Shown: positions 18,070 through 26,332 of the stretch, piece by piece
Layout of the letters: every line of letters starts with the position of its first letter
How positions within the stretch are numbered: position 1 is the first letter of the stretch
Assembly: GCF_014358075.1 (NCBI RefSeq)
Contig: NZ_JACONT010000023.1
Location: 1 to 64,000 of the forward strand
Source of the DNA: Sphingomonas albertensis
GTDB lineage: Bacteria > Pseudomonadota > Alphaproteobacteria > Sphingomonadales > Sphingomonadaceae
Length of the DNA stretch: 64,000 nt
Direction of reading: 5' to 3'
Position numbers and translations under genes: made by a program
The notes under the pieces: model-generated
Told to the model about the DNA's origin: nothing
The model's input: the letters and a program-made list of their open reading frames with translations, nothing else
Database searches by the model: none

Positions 18070-18298
18070 GTGCGTCCTCCTGCGCCGGAGTATTGGGGGC
18101 CGTCTTTGGAGCGTCGCGGTCGACAAGCAGCTGGCCGCCCGCGCCGTAATTCTCGGTCGAGACCTCTTCGATCACGATCTGCACCGCAGCCGGGTTCTTT
18201 CCCAGCCGCTGCACTAGCGACTGGGTGACGTCGGCGACGATGCCGGCCTTCTGGTCCTTGGTGGCGGACCCCGAGATGCGGATGCTGACGAAGGGCAT
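18050..18298 (-). CDS. 4-oxalocrotonate tautomerase family protein
   Basis: An 82-residue protein starting [17 protein letters not shown]. The residue after Met is Pro, the catalytic base of the tautomerase superfamily once Met is removed. The core [26 protein letters not shown] fits the family. The tail after residue 62 is longer than in classical 62-residue members and is Ala/Pro/Glu-rich. The ATG overlaps the nusA stop (TGATG), and its end overlaps the ylxR-type start by 20 bases, so the three are translationally linked. The substrate is unknown, and a role tied to NusA is not established. Confidence 0.88.
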   Translation of the reverse strand: MPFVSIRISGSATKDQKAGIVADVTQSLVQRLGKNPAAVQIVIEEVSTENYGAGGQLLVDRDAPKTAPNTPAQEDAHAEPSR

Positions 18299-20073
18299 CA
18301 GGCCTTGTCGCCCTCGCTCTTCGTGTCGGTCTTGTCCGCAGCGTCTTCATCCGAAGCGTCGTCCGCCGAAGCGTCCTCAGCCACGGCTTCGTCGGCCGTC
18401 GTCTCTTCAGTCGCAGCGTCCTCGACCACGGCGTCATCAGCCGAAGCCTCTTCCACCGGAGTCTCGTCCGCCTCGACTTCGTCAGCCGAAGCCTCGGGAG
18501 CCTCGTCCTCGAACCAGTGCGCGCGGGCGGCCATGATGATCTCATTGCCCTGCTCGTCGCTCAGGCCGTACTCCGCGAGGATCCCGCCCTTGGGCTCGGG
18601 ACGCTTCGGCGCGTCCTCGTTGCGACGACGCGGCTCGACGCGCTTCTTCTCGACCAGCTCGTCGGTCGCGAGATCGGCGAGGTCGTCGAGCGTCTTGATG
18701 CCCGCCTTGCCGAGCGTCACCAGCATTGCCTCGTTCAGATACGGCATGCCGGCCAGCGCATCCTCGACGCCAAGCGCGGTACGCTCTTCGCGGCTCGCGG
18801 CGTCGCGACGCTCGAGCGCCTCGGTCGCACGGTTCTGCAACTCGCCCGCCAGATCCTCGTCGAAGCCCTCGATGCCGGCGATCTCCTCGACCTCGACATA
18901 CGCCACCTCTTCGAGGTTCGTGAACCCTTCGGCGACCAGCAGCTGTGCAAGCGTCTCGTCGACATCGAGCTCCTTCTCGAACATCGCCGAGCGCTCGACG
19001 AAGTCCTTCTGGCGCTTCTCCGATGCATCCGCCTCGGTGAGGATGTCGATCGCCTTGCCGGTCAGCTGCGACGCAAGCCGCACGTTCTGGCCACGACGAC
19101 CGATCGCCAGCGAAAGCTGGTCGTCGGGAACGACCACCTCGATGCGCTCTTCTTCCTCGTCGATCACGACGCGCGACACGGAGGCCGGCTGCAACGCGTT
19201 GACGACGAAGGTCGCGATGTCGGGCGACCAGGGGATGATGTCGATCTTCTCGCCCTGCATTTCCTGCACGACGGCCTGAACGCGGCTACCCTTCATGCCG
19301 ACGCACGCGCCGACCGGATCGATGCTCGAATCATGCGAGATGACGCCGATCTTCGCGCGCGAACCCGGATCGCGGGCCGCGGCCTTGATCTCGATGATGC
19401 CGTCGTAGATCTCGGGCACTTCCTGCGCGAACAGCTTCTTCATGAAGTCTGGGTGCGCGCGGCTGAGGAAGATCTGCGGCCCACGATTCTCGCGGCGGAC
19501 GTTCAGGATCAGCGAACGGATACGGTCGTTGACGCGCACCACTTCGCGCGGGATCTGCGCGTCGCGGCGGATCACGCCCTCGGCGCGGCCCAGGTCGACG
19601 ACGACATGGCCGAACTCGACGCGCTTGACGACGCCGGTGATGATCTCGCCCGCGCGGTCCTTATACTCTTCGAACTGGCGCTCGCGCTCGGCGTCGCGGA
19701 CCTTCTGGAAGATGACCTGCTTGGCGGCCTGTGCGGCGATGCGGCCGAACTCGATCGGGGGCAGCGGATCGACGATGAAGTCGCCCAGCGCCGCATCCTT
19801 CTGGAGCTTCTGCGCGCCCTTCACGTCGACCTGCTTGAAATAATCGTCGACCGCCTCGACCACTTCGACGACGCGCCACAAGCGCAGATCGCCGGTGTTC
19901 GGATCGAGCTTCGCGCGGATGTCGTTCTCGGCGCCGTAGCGCGAGCGGGCGGCGCGCTGGATCGCGTCCTCCATCGCCTCGATCACGATCGCCTTGTCGA
20001 TCATCTTCTCCGACGCGACCGAATTCGCGATCGCGATCAGTTCCGCGCGGTTTGCGGTGACTGCCGTGGCCAT
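18298..20073 (-). CDS. nusA: Transcription termination/antitermination factor NusA
   Basis: A 591-residue RNA polymerase-binding factor that controls pausing, termination and antitermination. Present are the N-terminal polymerase-binding domain, S1 ([20 protein letters not shown]), KH1 ([18 protein letters not shown]) and KH2 ([19 protein letters not shown]), followed by helix-hairpin-helix repeats ([39 protein letters not shown]). The last 65 or so residues are extremely rich in Glu, Asp, Ala and Thr, an acidic tail not found in E. coli NusA. The ATG overlaps the rimP stop in TGATG, so translation is coupled. Confidence 0.97.
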   Translation of the reverse strand: MATAVTANRAELIAIANSVASEKMIDKAIVIEAMEDAIQRAARSRYGAENDIRAKLDPNTGDLRLWRVVEVVEAVDDYFKQVDVKGAQKLQKDAALGDFIVDPLPPIEFGRIAAQAAKQVIFQKVRDAERERQFEEYKDRAGEIITGVVKRVEFGHVVVDLGRAEGVIRRDAQIPREVVRVNDRIRSLILNVRRENRGPQIFLSRAHPDFMKKLFAQEVPEIYDGIIEIKAAARDPGSRAKIGVISHDSSIDPVGACVGMKGSRVQAVVQEMQGEKIDIIPWSPDIATFVVNALQPASVSRVVIDEEEERIEVVVPDDQLSLAIGRRGQNVRLASQLTGKAIDILTEADASEKRQKDFVERSAMFEKELDVDETLAQLLVAEGFTNLEEVAYVEVEEIAGIEGFDEDLAGELQNRATEALERRDAASREERTALGVEDALAGMPYLNEAMLVTLGKAGIKTLDDLADLATDELVEKKRVEPRRRNEDAPKRPEPKGGILAEYGLSDEQGNEIIMAARAHWFEDEAPEASADEVEADETPVEEASADDAVVEDAATEETTADEAVAEDASADDASDEDAADKTDTKSEGDKA

Positions 20074-20669
20074 CAATGCTGTCCTTCTTCGGTGTCGGCC
20101 TCGTGAGCATCGGGCTCATCGGTGGGCGTATCTTGATAGAAAACCTCGTCCGCGCCTTCGGTAGAAAGCGGCGCGGTCGCGGCGATGAGACGGTCGGTCA
20201 TGACGAGCTTGGCGTCGGCGACCTGCGAAAAGTCGATCGTCATGAGCTTGTGCTTGTTGACGTCGACGGTGATCTTGGTCCCCTCGACGCCCATCAGGTT
20301 GCCCGAAATCTGCTTGCGGTCCTCGAACGGCTCGACGAGGCGGATGCGCGCCTCCTGGCCTTCCCAGTCGGCAAAGTCCTGCAACCGGGTCAGCGGCCGA
20401 TCGATACCGGGGCTCGATACTTCGAGGCGATACGCGTCCTCGCCGACCGGGTCCTTGCCCTCGGCTTCGAGCGCATCGAACTTGTCCGAGATGCGGCGCG
20501 ACAGCTCGGCGCAGTCGTCGATCAGCAGCTGGCGCGTGTCCGGGCGCTCGGCCATCACCTGCAACGTCGGATCGGACTTGCCGCCCTGCATGCGCACGCG
20601 CACGAGGCTGAGGCCGAGCGCCGTTGCCTCGGGTTCGATCAGGTCGGTCAGCAGGGCGATATTCGCCAT
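20073..20669 (-). CDS. rimP: Ribosome maturation factor RimP
   Basis: A 198-residue protein needed for 30S subunit maturation. Family motifs are visible: ALGLSLVRVRMQGG near the N-terminus, DDCAELSRRISDKFD, YRLEVSSPGIDRPL, and the C-terminal SH3-like part with KITVDVNKHKLMTIDFSQVADAKL. A tail of about 40 acidic residues follows. The start MANIALLTDLIEPEA was preferred to an upstream in-frame codon because it gives the standard N-terminus. It is the first gene of the cluster. Confidence 0.96.
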   Translation of the reverse strand: MANIALLTDLIEPEATALGLSLVRVRMQGGKSDPTLQVMAERPDTRQLLIDDCAELSRRISDKFDALEAEGKDPVGEDAYRLEVSSPGIDRPLTRLQDFADWEGQEARIRLVEPFEDRKQISGNLMGVEGTKITVDVNKHKLMTIDFSQVADAKLVMTDRLIAATAPLSTEGADEVFYQDTPTDEPDAHEADTEEGQH

Positions 20670-20847
20670 CGAAATTCCAAACAGGGCCAAAGCACAGGTG
20701 ATTGCCGCCGCGGAGCAAGCCCCGCAGCCTCTTCATCTGGCGATGTAGAGAAGTGGTGCCTCTATACGCGGGGTGGCGCCGCTCCGCAAGCGGGAGCAAC
20801 CTTCGTTTAGTACGCTGCGTTAGCGCAGGGATTTCCGGGAGAAGATC

Positions 20848-21972
20848 ATGATTCGCAAAACGCTGTTCGCCACGAGTTTGCTGACAACCACGCTGTTCGC
20901 CTCAACCGCTTGTTCCGCGCAACCGGCAGCGGCGGGCAAGCCGTTCAGGGAGACGGTGGTCGCCGACTTCGATGCGCCCTGGGCGATGACGTTCCTGCCC
21001 GACAAGCGCATGCTGGTGACCGAGAAGAAGGGGGAGATGCTGCTGGTTTCCGCCGACGGCAAGTCGCGCCAGACGGTCGCTACGCTCACGGTCGATTCGG
21101 CCGGGCAGGGCGGTCTGATGGATGTCGTCCTCGCGCCCGATTTCGCGACCAGCCAGCGCGTCTATTTCAGCTATTCGACCGCAGGCGAGGGCGGCAAGGG
21201 CGTCGTCCTCGCGCGCGGCCGCATGCGTCCGAACGGCGGTGGCGGCGAGCGTCTCGGCGAGATCGAGACGATCTTCAGCGCGCGCCCCTTCGTCGAGGGC
21301 AACGGCCATTATTCCGGCCGCATCGCCTTCTCGCCCGACGGCCAATACCTATTCTTCACCAACGGCGAGCGTCAGAAGTTCACGCCGGCGCAGGACCCGA
21401 AGATGACGCTCGGCAAGGTCCTACGCCTCACGCTCGACGGTAAGCCCGCCCCCGGCAATCCGCTGGTTTCGAAGGGCTTCGCACCCGAGATCTGGAGCTA
21501 CGGCCACCGCAACCTGCTCGGGATCGCGTTCGACGCGCAGGGCAATCTCTGGGAGCAGGAGATGGGGCCGAAGGGCGGCGACGAGGTCAACCTCATCAAG
21601 CCCGGCCTCAATTACGGCTGGCCCAACGCGTCGAACGGCAGCAACTATGACGGCACCGACATCCCCGATCACAAGCCCGGCGATGGCTATGAACCGCCCA
21701 AGGTGTTCTGGAACCCGGTGATCTCCCCCGGCGGCCTGATGATCTATTCGGGCAGCATGTTCCCGCAGTGGAAGGGCGACGCGTTCATCGGTGGGTTGTC
21801 CTCCAAGTCCCTCGTCCGCGTGCACTTGACCGGCACGAGCGCGGCGAAGGGCGACCAATGGGATATGGGCGCGAGAATCCGAGAGGTCGAACAAGGCCCC
21901 GACGGCGCGATCTGGGTGCTGGAAGACGGCGGCGACTCCCAAGGCCGTCTGATAAAATTGACCGCGAAGTAG
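20848..21972 (+). CDS. PQQ-dependent soluble aldose sugar dehydrogenase family, lipoprotein
   Basis: A 374-residue six-bladed beta-propeller enzyme of the YliI/Asd family, which oxidises aldoses using PQQ outside the cytoplasm. A signal sequence ends in a lipobox-like STAC (Cys22), suggesting a membrane-anchored lipoprotein. Typical motifs are APWAMTFLPDKRMLVTEK, GLMDVVLAPDF, SYGHRNLLGIAFD, WEQEMGPKGGDEVNLI and NYGWP. The ATG lies ten bases after gggagaag. It is transcribed divergently from rimP. Whether PQQ is made by this organism cannot be told from this window. Confidence 0.9.
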   Translation: MIRKTLFATSLLTTTLFASTACSAQPAAAGKPFRETVVADFDAPWAMTFLPDKRMLVTEKKGEMLLVSADGKSRQTVATLTVDSAGQGGLMDVVLAPDFATSQRVYFSYSTAGEGGKGVVLARGRMRPNGGGGERLGEIETIFSARPFVEGNGHYSGRIAFSPDGQYLFFTNGERQKFTPAQDPKMTLGKVLRLTLDGKPAPGNPLVSKGFAPEIWSYGHRNLLGIAFDAQGNLWEQEMGPKGGDEVNLIKPGLNYGWPNASNGSNYDGTDIPDHKPGDGYEPPKVFWNPVISPGGLMIYSGSMFPQWKGDAFIGGLSSKSLVRVHLTGTSAAKGDQWDMGARIREVEQGPDGAIWVLEDGGDSQGRLIKLTAK

Positions 21973-21985
21973 GTCACGGCGCTAT

Positions 21986-22132
21986 CCCCCTCCCGCAAGC
22001 GGGAGGGGCTAGGGGTGGGCACGCGCTCACCTCCACTGCTGAAGGTGCAGTGTGGCGGGATCATCGCACCGGCAGCTAACGCCGAAACCGGGCGCCCACC
22101 CCTCGGTCCCCTCCCGCTTGCGGGAGGGGAGG
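21986..22132. repeat. Palindromic repeat, family A, intergenic copy
   Basis: About 147 bp between the convergent ends of the sugar dehydrogenase and thioesterase genes. Its ends are the same nested hairpins as in the ylxR-type gene copy (17862-18020), while the centre (about 22045-22080) is unrelated. Confidence 0.9.
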
Positions 22133-22135
22133 AAG

Positions 22136-22537
22136 TCAGTCGCGCACGATCAGGTAGTTCATCCGCGCAGCGGCGATCGGCTTGTCGCGCTCGTCCTGCC
22201 ACGCGGTCGCTTCGACATTCGCAACCCGGTTTCCCAACCGCGTCACCACGCCCGCCGCGCGTGTAGGCTTGTCCCTGCCACCCCGCATAAAATCGACCGT
22301 GACGTTCACCGGCTTGATCCGCGCGTCGGAGCCATCGGGACCCTCAGCCTCCAACGCATGCTGCAAAGCCGCAATCGCCGCCATCTCCAGCAACCCGGAG
22401 ATCGCACCCCCGTGCAAAAACCCAGGCCGCCCCAGCACGTCATCCGCAAACGGCATCAGCAGTACCGGCGGCGCGCCATCCTCGGCCTCGACCGACACGC
22501 GCAGAATCTCCGCATAGGGCGGCAGGCCGATCGTCAT
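22136..22537 (-). CDS. PaaI-like hotdog-fold thioesterase
   Basis: A 133-residue single hotdog domain with the family segment RPGFLHGGAISGLLEMAA, in which the Gly-Gly helps bind the CoA thioester, and KPVNVTVDFMRGG. It should hydrolyse acyl-CoA thioesters; the chain preference is unknown. It overlaps the upstream thioesterase gene by four bases, so the two are probably made together, perhaps as a heteromer. Confidence 0.85.
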   Translation of the reverse strand: MTIGLPPYAEILRVSVEAEDGAPPVLLMPFADDVLGRPGFLHGGAISGLLEMAAIAALQHALEAEGPDGSDARIKPVNVTVDFMRGGRDKPTRAAGVVTRLGNRVANVEATAWQDERDKPIAAARMNYLIVRD

Positions 22538-22989
22538 GCCTCGGTCCTTCTGTTGAGACCCATGCCGGCGACATCGCCCACCACCATGAACGTCCCCGCG
22601 ACATGCGCCAGCGGATCGCCCGGATCGCCGTCATGCGCCTGCCCGCGCACGAACGCGATCGACCGTGTGATCCGGTAGCATTCCCCGCGCCCGATCACCG
22701 TCTTCCCCGGCGTCGCCGGCCGCAGGTAATCGACCCGCAAATCCAGCGTCGCATGTGGCACGAACGCATTGCGCTTGATCCAGATCGCCAGACTCGTCGC
22801 CATGTCCATCATCGTGATGATCGGCCCCGACGCGATCACACCGCTTGCCGGATCGCCGATCAGCCGTTCGTCATAGGGCAGCGCAAGCTCCGCCCAGTCG
22901 TCGCCATGCGCATGATAACGCATCCCCAGCGCGGCGCCGTGCCCGCCGAACCCGCGCGTCGCAAACCATTGTGGATCAAAACCAGCCAT
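22534..22989 (-). CDS. Second PaaI-like hotdog-fold thioesterase
   Basis: A 151-residue hotdog-fold protein starting MAGFDPQWFATRGFGG. Family features are LIGDPASGVIASGPIITMMD and PHATLDLRVDYLRPATPGKT. In the position of the HGG motif it has SGVIASG, so the active-site pattern differs from its neighbour. It lies immediately upstream of and overlapping that gene. Divergent to it, about 90 bp away, is an enoyl-CoA hydratase gene, so the set may serve acyl-CoA turnover; this is inference. Confidence 0.82.
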   Translation of the reverse strand: MAGFDPQWFATRGFGGHGAALGMRYHAHGDDWAELALPYDERLIGDPASGVIASGPIITMMDMATSLAIWIKRNAFVPHATLDLRVDYLRPATPGKTVIGRGECYRITRSIAFVRGQAHDGDPGDPLAHVAGTFMVVGDVAGMGLNRRTEA

Positions 22990-23080
22990 GTCCGAGCCTC
23001 TACACGCCGCACGAGCCTGCGCAACATTGCGGGAGGGCGCGGGGCCGGTTAGCGTCCGGGAAACACGAGAGGATTGTTCA

Positions 23081-23863
23081 GTGAACGACCGGGTCACGAT
23101 TACCGTCGACGGTGGCATCGCCGACGTCCGCCTCAACCGCGCCGACAAGATGAACGCGATCGACCCGGCGATGTTCGAAGGCAGCGCCGCCGCGATCGAC
23201 CGCCTTAAGGGGATGACGGACGTCCGCTGCGTCGTCCTGTCCGGCGAAGGCAAGGCGTTCTGCGCCGGTCTCGACATGGCCTCGATGGCGAGCGGCGGAT
23301 CGGGCCTGGCGCTAGGCGACCGGACCTCGGAAGGCGCCAACCTCGTCCAGCAGGTCGCTTGGGGCTGGCGCACTCTACCGATGCCGGTGATCGCCGCAGT
23401 CCACGGCGTTGCGTTCGGCGGCGGGTTCCAGATCATGTCCGGCGCCGACATCCGCATCGCGCATCCGCAAGCGCGCTTCGCAATCCGCGAGACGTACTGG
23501 GGTCTCGTCCCCGACATGGCCGGCATCGCCCTCTGGCGCACGCTCGCCCGCGACGACGTGCTGCGCGAACTGACCTACACCGCACGCGAGTTCGACGGTG
23601 CGGAGGCGTTGCGGCACGGCTTCGTCACGCGCCTTTCCGAAGACCCGCTCGGCGAGGCGATAATGCTCGCCCGCGAGATCGCAGCGAGGAACCCCCACGC
23701 GATCCAGGGCTCGAAGCGCCTCTACAACCTCGCGGCGGATGCTGACGCCGCGGCGGTGCTGCTTGCCGAGACCGAAGAGCAACTGAAGGTCATCCGCACC
23801 CCCAACCAGGTCGAACAGGTCCGCGCCAACATGGAAAAGCGGGTGGCGGTGTTCGAGGACTGA
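23081..23863 (+). CDS. Enoyl-CoA hydratase/isomerase family protein (crotonase)
   Basis: A 260-residue crotonase-fold enzyme. Oxyanion-hole segments are KAFCAGLDMASM and HGVAFGGGFQIMSGADIRIA; the following ARFAIRETYWGLVPDMAG is typical of the PaaG/EchA group. The second-catalytic-residue pattern (Asp in VPDMAG rather than two Glu) suggests an isomerase or another crotonase activity rather than a classical hydratase. The start is a GTG at 23081 with gagagga about seven bases upstream; an ATG 31 codons earlier lies inside the divergent neighbour and was rejected. Confidence 0.88.
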   Translation: MNDRVTITVDGGIADVRLNRADKMNAIDPAMFEGSAAAIDRLKGMTDVRCVVLSGEGKAFCAGLDMASMASGGSGLALGDRTSEGANLVQQVAWGWRTLPMPVIAAVHGVAFGGGFQIMSGADIRIAHPQARFAIRETYWGLVPDMAGIALWRTLARDDVLRELTYTAREFDGAEALRHGFVTRLSEDPLGEAIMLAREIAARNPHAIQGSKRLYNLAADADAAAVLLAETEEQLKVIRTPNQVEQVRANMEKRVAVFED

Positions 23864-23877
23864 TCCTGCTAACCTTC

Positions 23878-23960
23878 CGTCATCCTGACGAAAGTCAGGA
23901 CCCAGAGTACCACGCGCGGCCCTCAGTAACCCTGGGTCCTGACTTTCGTCAGGATGGCGG
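23878..23960. repeat. Palindromic repeat, family F, copy 2
   Basis: Arms cgtcatcctgacgaaagtca and tgactttcgtcaggatggcg with the inner blocks ggacccagag and ccctgggtcc. It matches 12733-12814 apart from the centre. Confidence 0.9.
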
Positions 23961-24001
23961 GGGGAGGGGGCTGGTGATCGAAAGGCGCTACCCACCTACA
24001 A

Positions 24002-24107
24002 CCACCCCGGCGAAGGCCGGGGCCCAATTGGCAAGGTCGGAGTAACGGAGCGTCGTCCTCAGTCAGCACCGTCCCCCAATTGGGCCCCGGCCTCCGCCGG
24101 GGTGGTG
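24002..24107. repeat. Palindromic repeat, family D, copy 1
   Basis: Arms ccaccccggcgaaggccggg-gcccaattgg and ccaattgggc-cccggcctccgccggggtgg around a variable centre. Together with the family F copy it fills the 305-bp gap between the crotonase gene and the next convergent gene; nothing else is seen there. Confidence 0.9.
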
Positions 24108-24168
24108 CGATACGGAAGGCGGAGTGAGGCGAGGCAAGGCGGCGCGCGGCAGGACTAGCAAGAAAACC

Positions 24169-24534
24169 CTACTTCACCCGGTCATACGGCGTAAAATCCC
24201 GAAACCGGCAATATCCCGACGGAATCGACATCCCCACCGACACCGTCCGAAACCGATCGTTGCGGCACAATTGCCCGCCATAAACCTCGACGATCACCGT
24301 ATCGAGCGGCCGCAGCGAAGCGCACTCCCCGACCGGCCCCGTCTTCCAGACCCGCTTGCCCGACTCCCGGTACAGGATCGTCTGCGAATCGATGATCTCG
24401 GGCCCGCCGTTCCGCTGGATATCGATGCACCGCACCGGCGCCCCCGCGACCCGCCCCGCCAGCGGATCGGAATTCCCCGCCCCGAGCATTCCCACCGTCA
24501 GCAGCCCCGTCGCCGCCAGAACCGCCCCGCGCAT
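24169..24534 (-). CDS. Small exported protein of unknown function, paralogue of the next gene
   Basis: A 121-residue protein with an N-terminal hydrophobic export signal (LAATGLLTVGMLGAG). No known domain is recognised. The mature part has four cysteines and shares with its upstream neighbour the motifs TILYR, a G-x-C after a short loop, GQLCR-x-D and a C-terminal SG-x-C-x-F...F-x-PY. The two are therefore tandem duplicates. Its ATG overlaps the neighbour's stop codon (TGATG). Confidence 0.7.
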   Translation of the reverse strand: MRGAVLAATGLLTVGMLGAGNSDPLAGRVAGAPVRCIDIQRNGGPEIIDSQTILYRESGKRVWKTGPVGECASLRPLDTVIVEVYGGQLCRNDRFRTVSVGMSIPSGYCRFRDFTPYDRVK

Positions 24535-24950
24535 CACGGCTTCCGATACGGCACGAACTCACCAAAGCTGCAGCTCCCGGTCGGAAACCGCGAAGACTGA
24601 TCGAACGTCTGCGCGATGTCGCCGCGGCAAAGCTGCCCGCTCGGCGTCCGCGTCACGAGGATGTCGCCCCGCCCTATCCCCTCGCACCCGCCGACGGTAT
24701 CGCTGCGATACACCAGTTCTTTGTTGACGCGGTACAGGATCGTCGCGCCGTAACCCGAACTCTGCTTCTGCGGGAACTGGCTGATGCACGTCTCGGGCTT
24801 GCCCGGCACCAGCCCGGCGAGTTCCTTCGCGAGCTTCTCCTGCACGCCAGCGTCGCGCACCTGCGCGCGTTCGACCTCCGCCTGGGTCTGCGTACACGCG
24901 CCGAGCACTACAGCCGGCAGCATCAAGAGTGGCAGGGTCCGCATCCGCAT
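24534..24950 (-). CDS. Small lipoprotein of unknown function
   Basis: A 138-residue protein with a lipoprotein signal (MLPAVVLGAC), so it should be membrane-anchored in the envelope. A helical, charged segment (ERAQVRDAGVQEKLAKELAG) precedes a Cys-containing domain shared with the downstream paralogue (TILYR, GGCEGIGRGD, SGQLCRGD, TGSCSFGEFVPY). The start was set at 24950, where taggag lies seven bases upstream. It lies 40 bp downstream of the glyoxalase II gene on the same strand. Confidence 0.75.
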   Translation of the reverse strand: MRMRTLPLLMLPAVVLGACTQTQAEVERAQVRDAGVQEKLAKELAGLVPGKPETCISQFPQKQSSGYGATILYRVNKELVYRSDTVGGCEGIGRGDILVTRTPSGQLCRGDIAQTFDQSSRFPTGSCSFGEFVPYRKP

Positions 24951-24990
24951 CGCAACGCTCCTAAAAATCCCCGCCACCCTCATGCGCCCT

Positions 24991-25716
24991 TTATCCGCGA
25001 AACGCATCCTTCGCCGCACGATAGCCCGCCAGTTGCTCGATCGACGTCGCCCGCAGGAACGGGTTGGTCGCCCGCTCGAGCCCGATCGTCGTCGGCACGG
25101 TAGGCTCGCCCTTCGCGCGCGCCGCATCGACCTCGGCCATCCGCGTCACGATTTCGGCATTGTCCGGCTCGGCGACCAGCGCATAGCGCCCGTTGCTCTG
25201 CGTATATTCATGCCCGCAGAACACTTCGGTATCGTCCGGCAGCACGGCATAGCGCTGCATGTTCGCGAACATATCGGCCGGCGTCCCCTCGAACAGCCGC
25301 CCACAGCCCATTGCGAACAGCGTATCCCCGGTGAAGATCGCCGCATCATCTGCGAAGTGGAACGCGATATGCCCCTGCGTATGCCCCGGCACCGTAATCA
25401 CGGTCGCCGCATGCTCGCCGATCCGCACGACATCGCCTTCGCCGACCTGCTCGTCGAGCGTCGGGATCTTGTCCGCCTCCGCCGCCGGGCCGACGACCGT
25501 CGCGCCATACGCCTTCATCTCGGCGTTCCCGCCGGTATGATCGGGATGCCAGTGAGTCGTCCACACCCGGTCGATCCGCCAGTCGCGCTTCTTGGCGGCG
25601 GCGATCACCGGTGCGGCCTCGCCCGGATCGACCACCACCGTCTCGCCCGAGACGGTGTCGTGGATCAGCCAGGCATAATTGTCGGAAAGCACCGGAACGC
25701 GGACGATATCGAGCAT
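24991..25716 (-). CDS. gloB: Hydroxyacylglutathione hydrolase (glyoxalase II)
   Basis: A 241-residue metallo-beta-lactamase-fold enzyme that hydrolyses S-lactoylglutathione to lactate and glutathione. The metal-binding motif THWHPDHTGG (His55, His57, Asp59, His60) is intact; further ligands are in VPGHTQGH, FTGDTLF and CGHEYT. The C-terminal substrate domain ends TSIEQLAGYRAAKDAFRG. The start at 25716 gives MLDIVRVPVLSDNYAW, the standard N-terminus. It lies seven bases after a glyoxalase I-like gene, so both steps of methylglyoxal detoxification appear to be in one operon. Confidence 0.94.
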   Translation of the reverse strand: MLDIVRVPVLSDNYAWLIHDTVSGETVVVDPGEAAPVIAAAKKRDWRIDRVWTTHWHPDHTGGNAEMKAYGATVVGPAAEADKIPTLDEQVGEGDVVRIGEHAATVITVPGHTQGHIAFHFADDAAIFTGDTLFAMGCGRLFEGTPADMFANMQRYAVLPDDTEVFCGHEYTQSNGRYALVAEPDNAEIVTRMAEVDAARAKGEPTVPTTIGLERATNPFLRATSIEQLAGYRAAKDAFRG

Positions 25717-25723
25717 CAGCGCG

Positions 25724-26140
25724 TCACCACTTGCCGGTGTTCGGCATCGACGCCCACGGCTCGGTGGGATCGAGCGCGCCGTCCGCCTGCAACAGCTCGA
25801 TCGAGATGTTGTCGGGGGTCCGCACGAACGCCATGTGCCCGTCACGTGGCGGCCGGTTGATCGTCACGCCCGACTCCATCAGGCGCTGGCAGGTGTCGTA
25901 GATATTGTCGACACGGTAGGCGAGATGCCCGAAATTGCGCCCCTCGCCATAGTCTTCGGGATCCCAATTGTGCGTCAGCTCGACTTCCGCACCCTCGTCG
26001 CCGGGCGCCGACAGGAAGATCAGCGTGAATCGCCCCTTCTCGTTCTCCATCCGCCGGACCTCCTTCAGCCCCAGTAGTTCGAAGAACGCGATCGTCTTCG
26101 CCGGGTCGGTCACGCGGATCATCGTGTGGAGGTATTTCAT
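25724..26140 (-). CDS. Lactoylglutathione lyase-like protein (glyoxalase I / VOC family)
   Basis: A 138-residue vicinal-oxygen-chelate protein. Metal ligands expected for glyoxalase I are visible: His5 in [10 protein letters not shown], Glu in EVELTHNWD, His in [10 protein letters not shown] and Glu in [23 protein letters not shown] and [11 protein letters not shown] follow the GloA pattern. It converts the methylglyoxal-glutathione hemithioacetal to S-lactoylglutathione. It is directly upstream of gloB, which supports the assignment. Confidence 0.92.
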   Translation of the reverse strand: MKYLHTMIRVTDPAKTIAFFELLGLKEVRRMENEKGRFTLIFLSAPGDEGAEVELTHNWDPEDYGEGRNFGHLAYRVDNIYDTCQRLMESGVTINRPPRDGHMAFVRTPDNISIELLQADGALDPTEPWASMPNTGKW

Positions 26141-26214
26141 GCTTGCTCCGAGGGTTGTTCGGAGAGGCAGATAGGAACGGGGGCCGCAGTGGGGAAGGGC
26201 CGCCCCCCAGTTCT

Positions 26215-26324
26215 TCCCCCCTCCCTGAAAGGGAGGGGCCGGGGGTGGGTAGGCCAGTTGGGTGGCGATACCGTGCCCCACCAGCCAACCCACCCCCAAC
26301 CCCTCCCTTCCAGGGAGGGGAGCA
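26215..26324. repeat. Palindromic repeat, family C, copy 1
   Basis: Arms cccctccctgaaagggaggg and ccctcccttccagggagggg with inner blocks gggggtgggt and acccacccccaa. Other copies are at 34367, 42143 and 52087. It fills the gap between the TPR gene and the glyoxalase I gene, upstream of the latter. Confidence 0.9.
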
Positions 26325-26332
26325 GCGTCACC

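Noticed and set aside
18305..20106. Plus-strand open frames opposite nusA (324 and 529 codons).
   Set aside because: Low-complexity Ser/Ala and Asp/Arg/His sequences that mirror nusA codons.
20670..20847. Possible tRNA or leader RNA upstream of rimP.
   Set aside because: The GC-rich segments do not form a cloverleaf and no CCA or anticodon arm could be found; no tRNA gene was recognised anywhere in the window.
24124..24727. Plus-strand open frames opposite the two small exported proteins.
   Set aside because: The minus-strand genes have export signals, conserved motifs between them and coupled starts, and the plus-strand frames have none of these.
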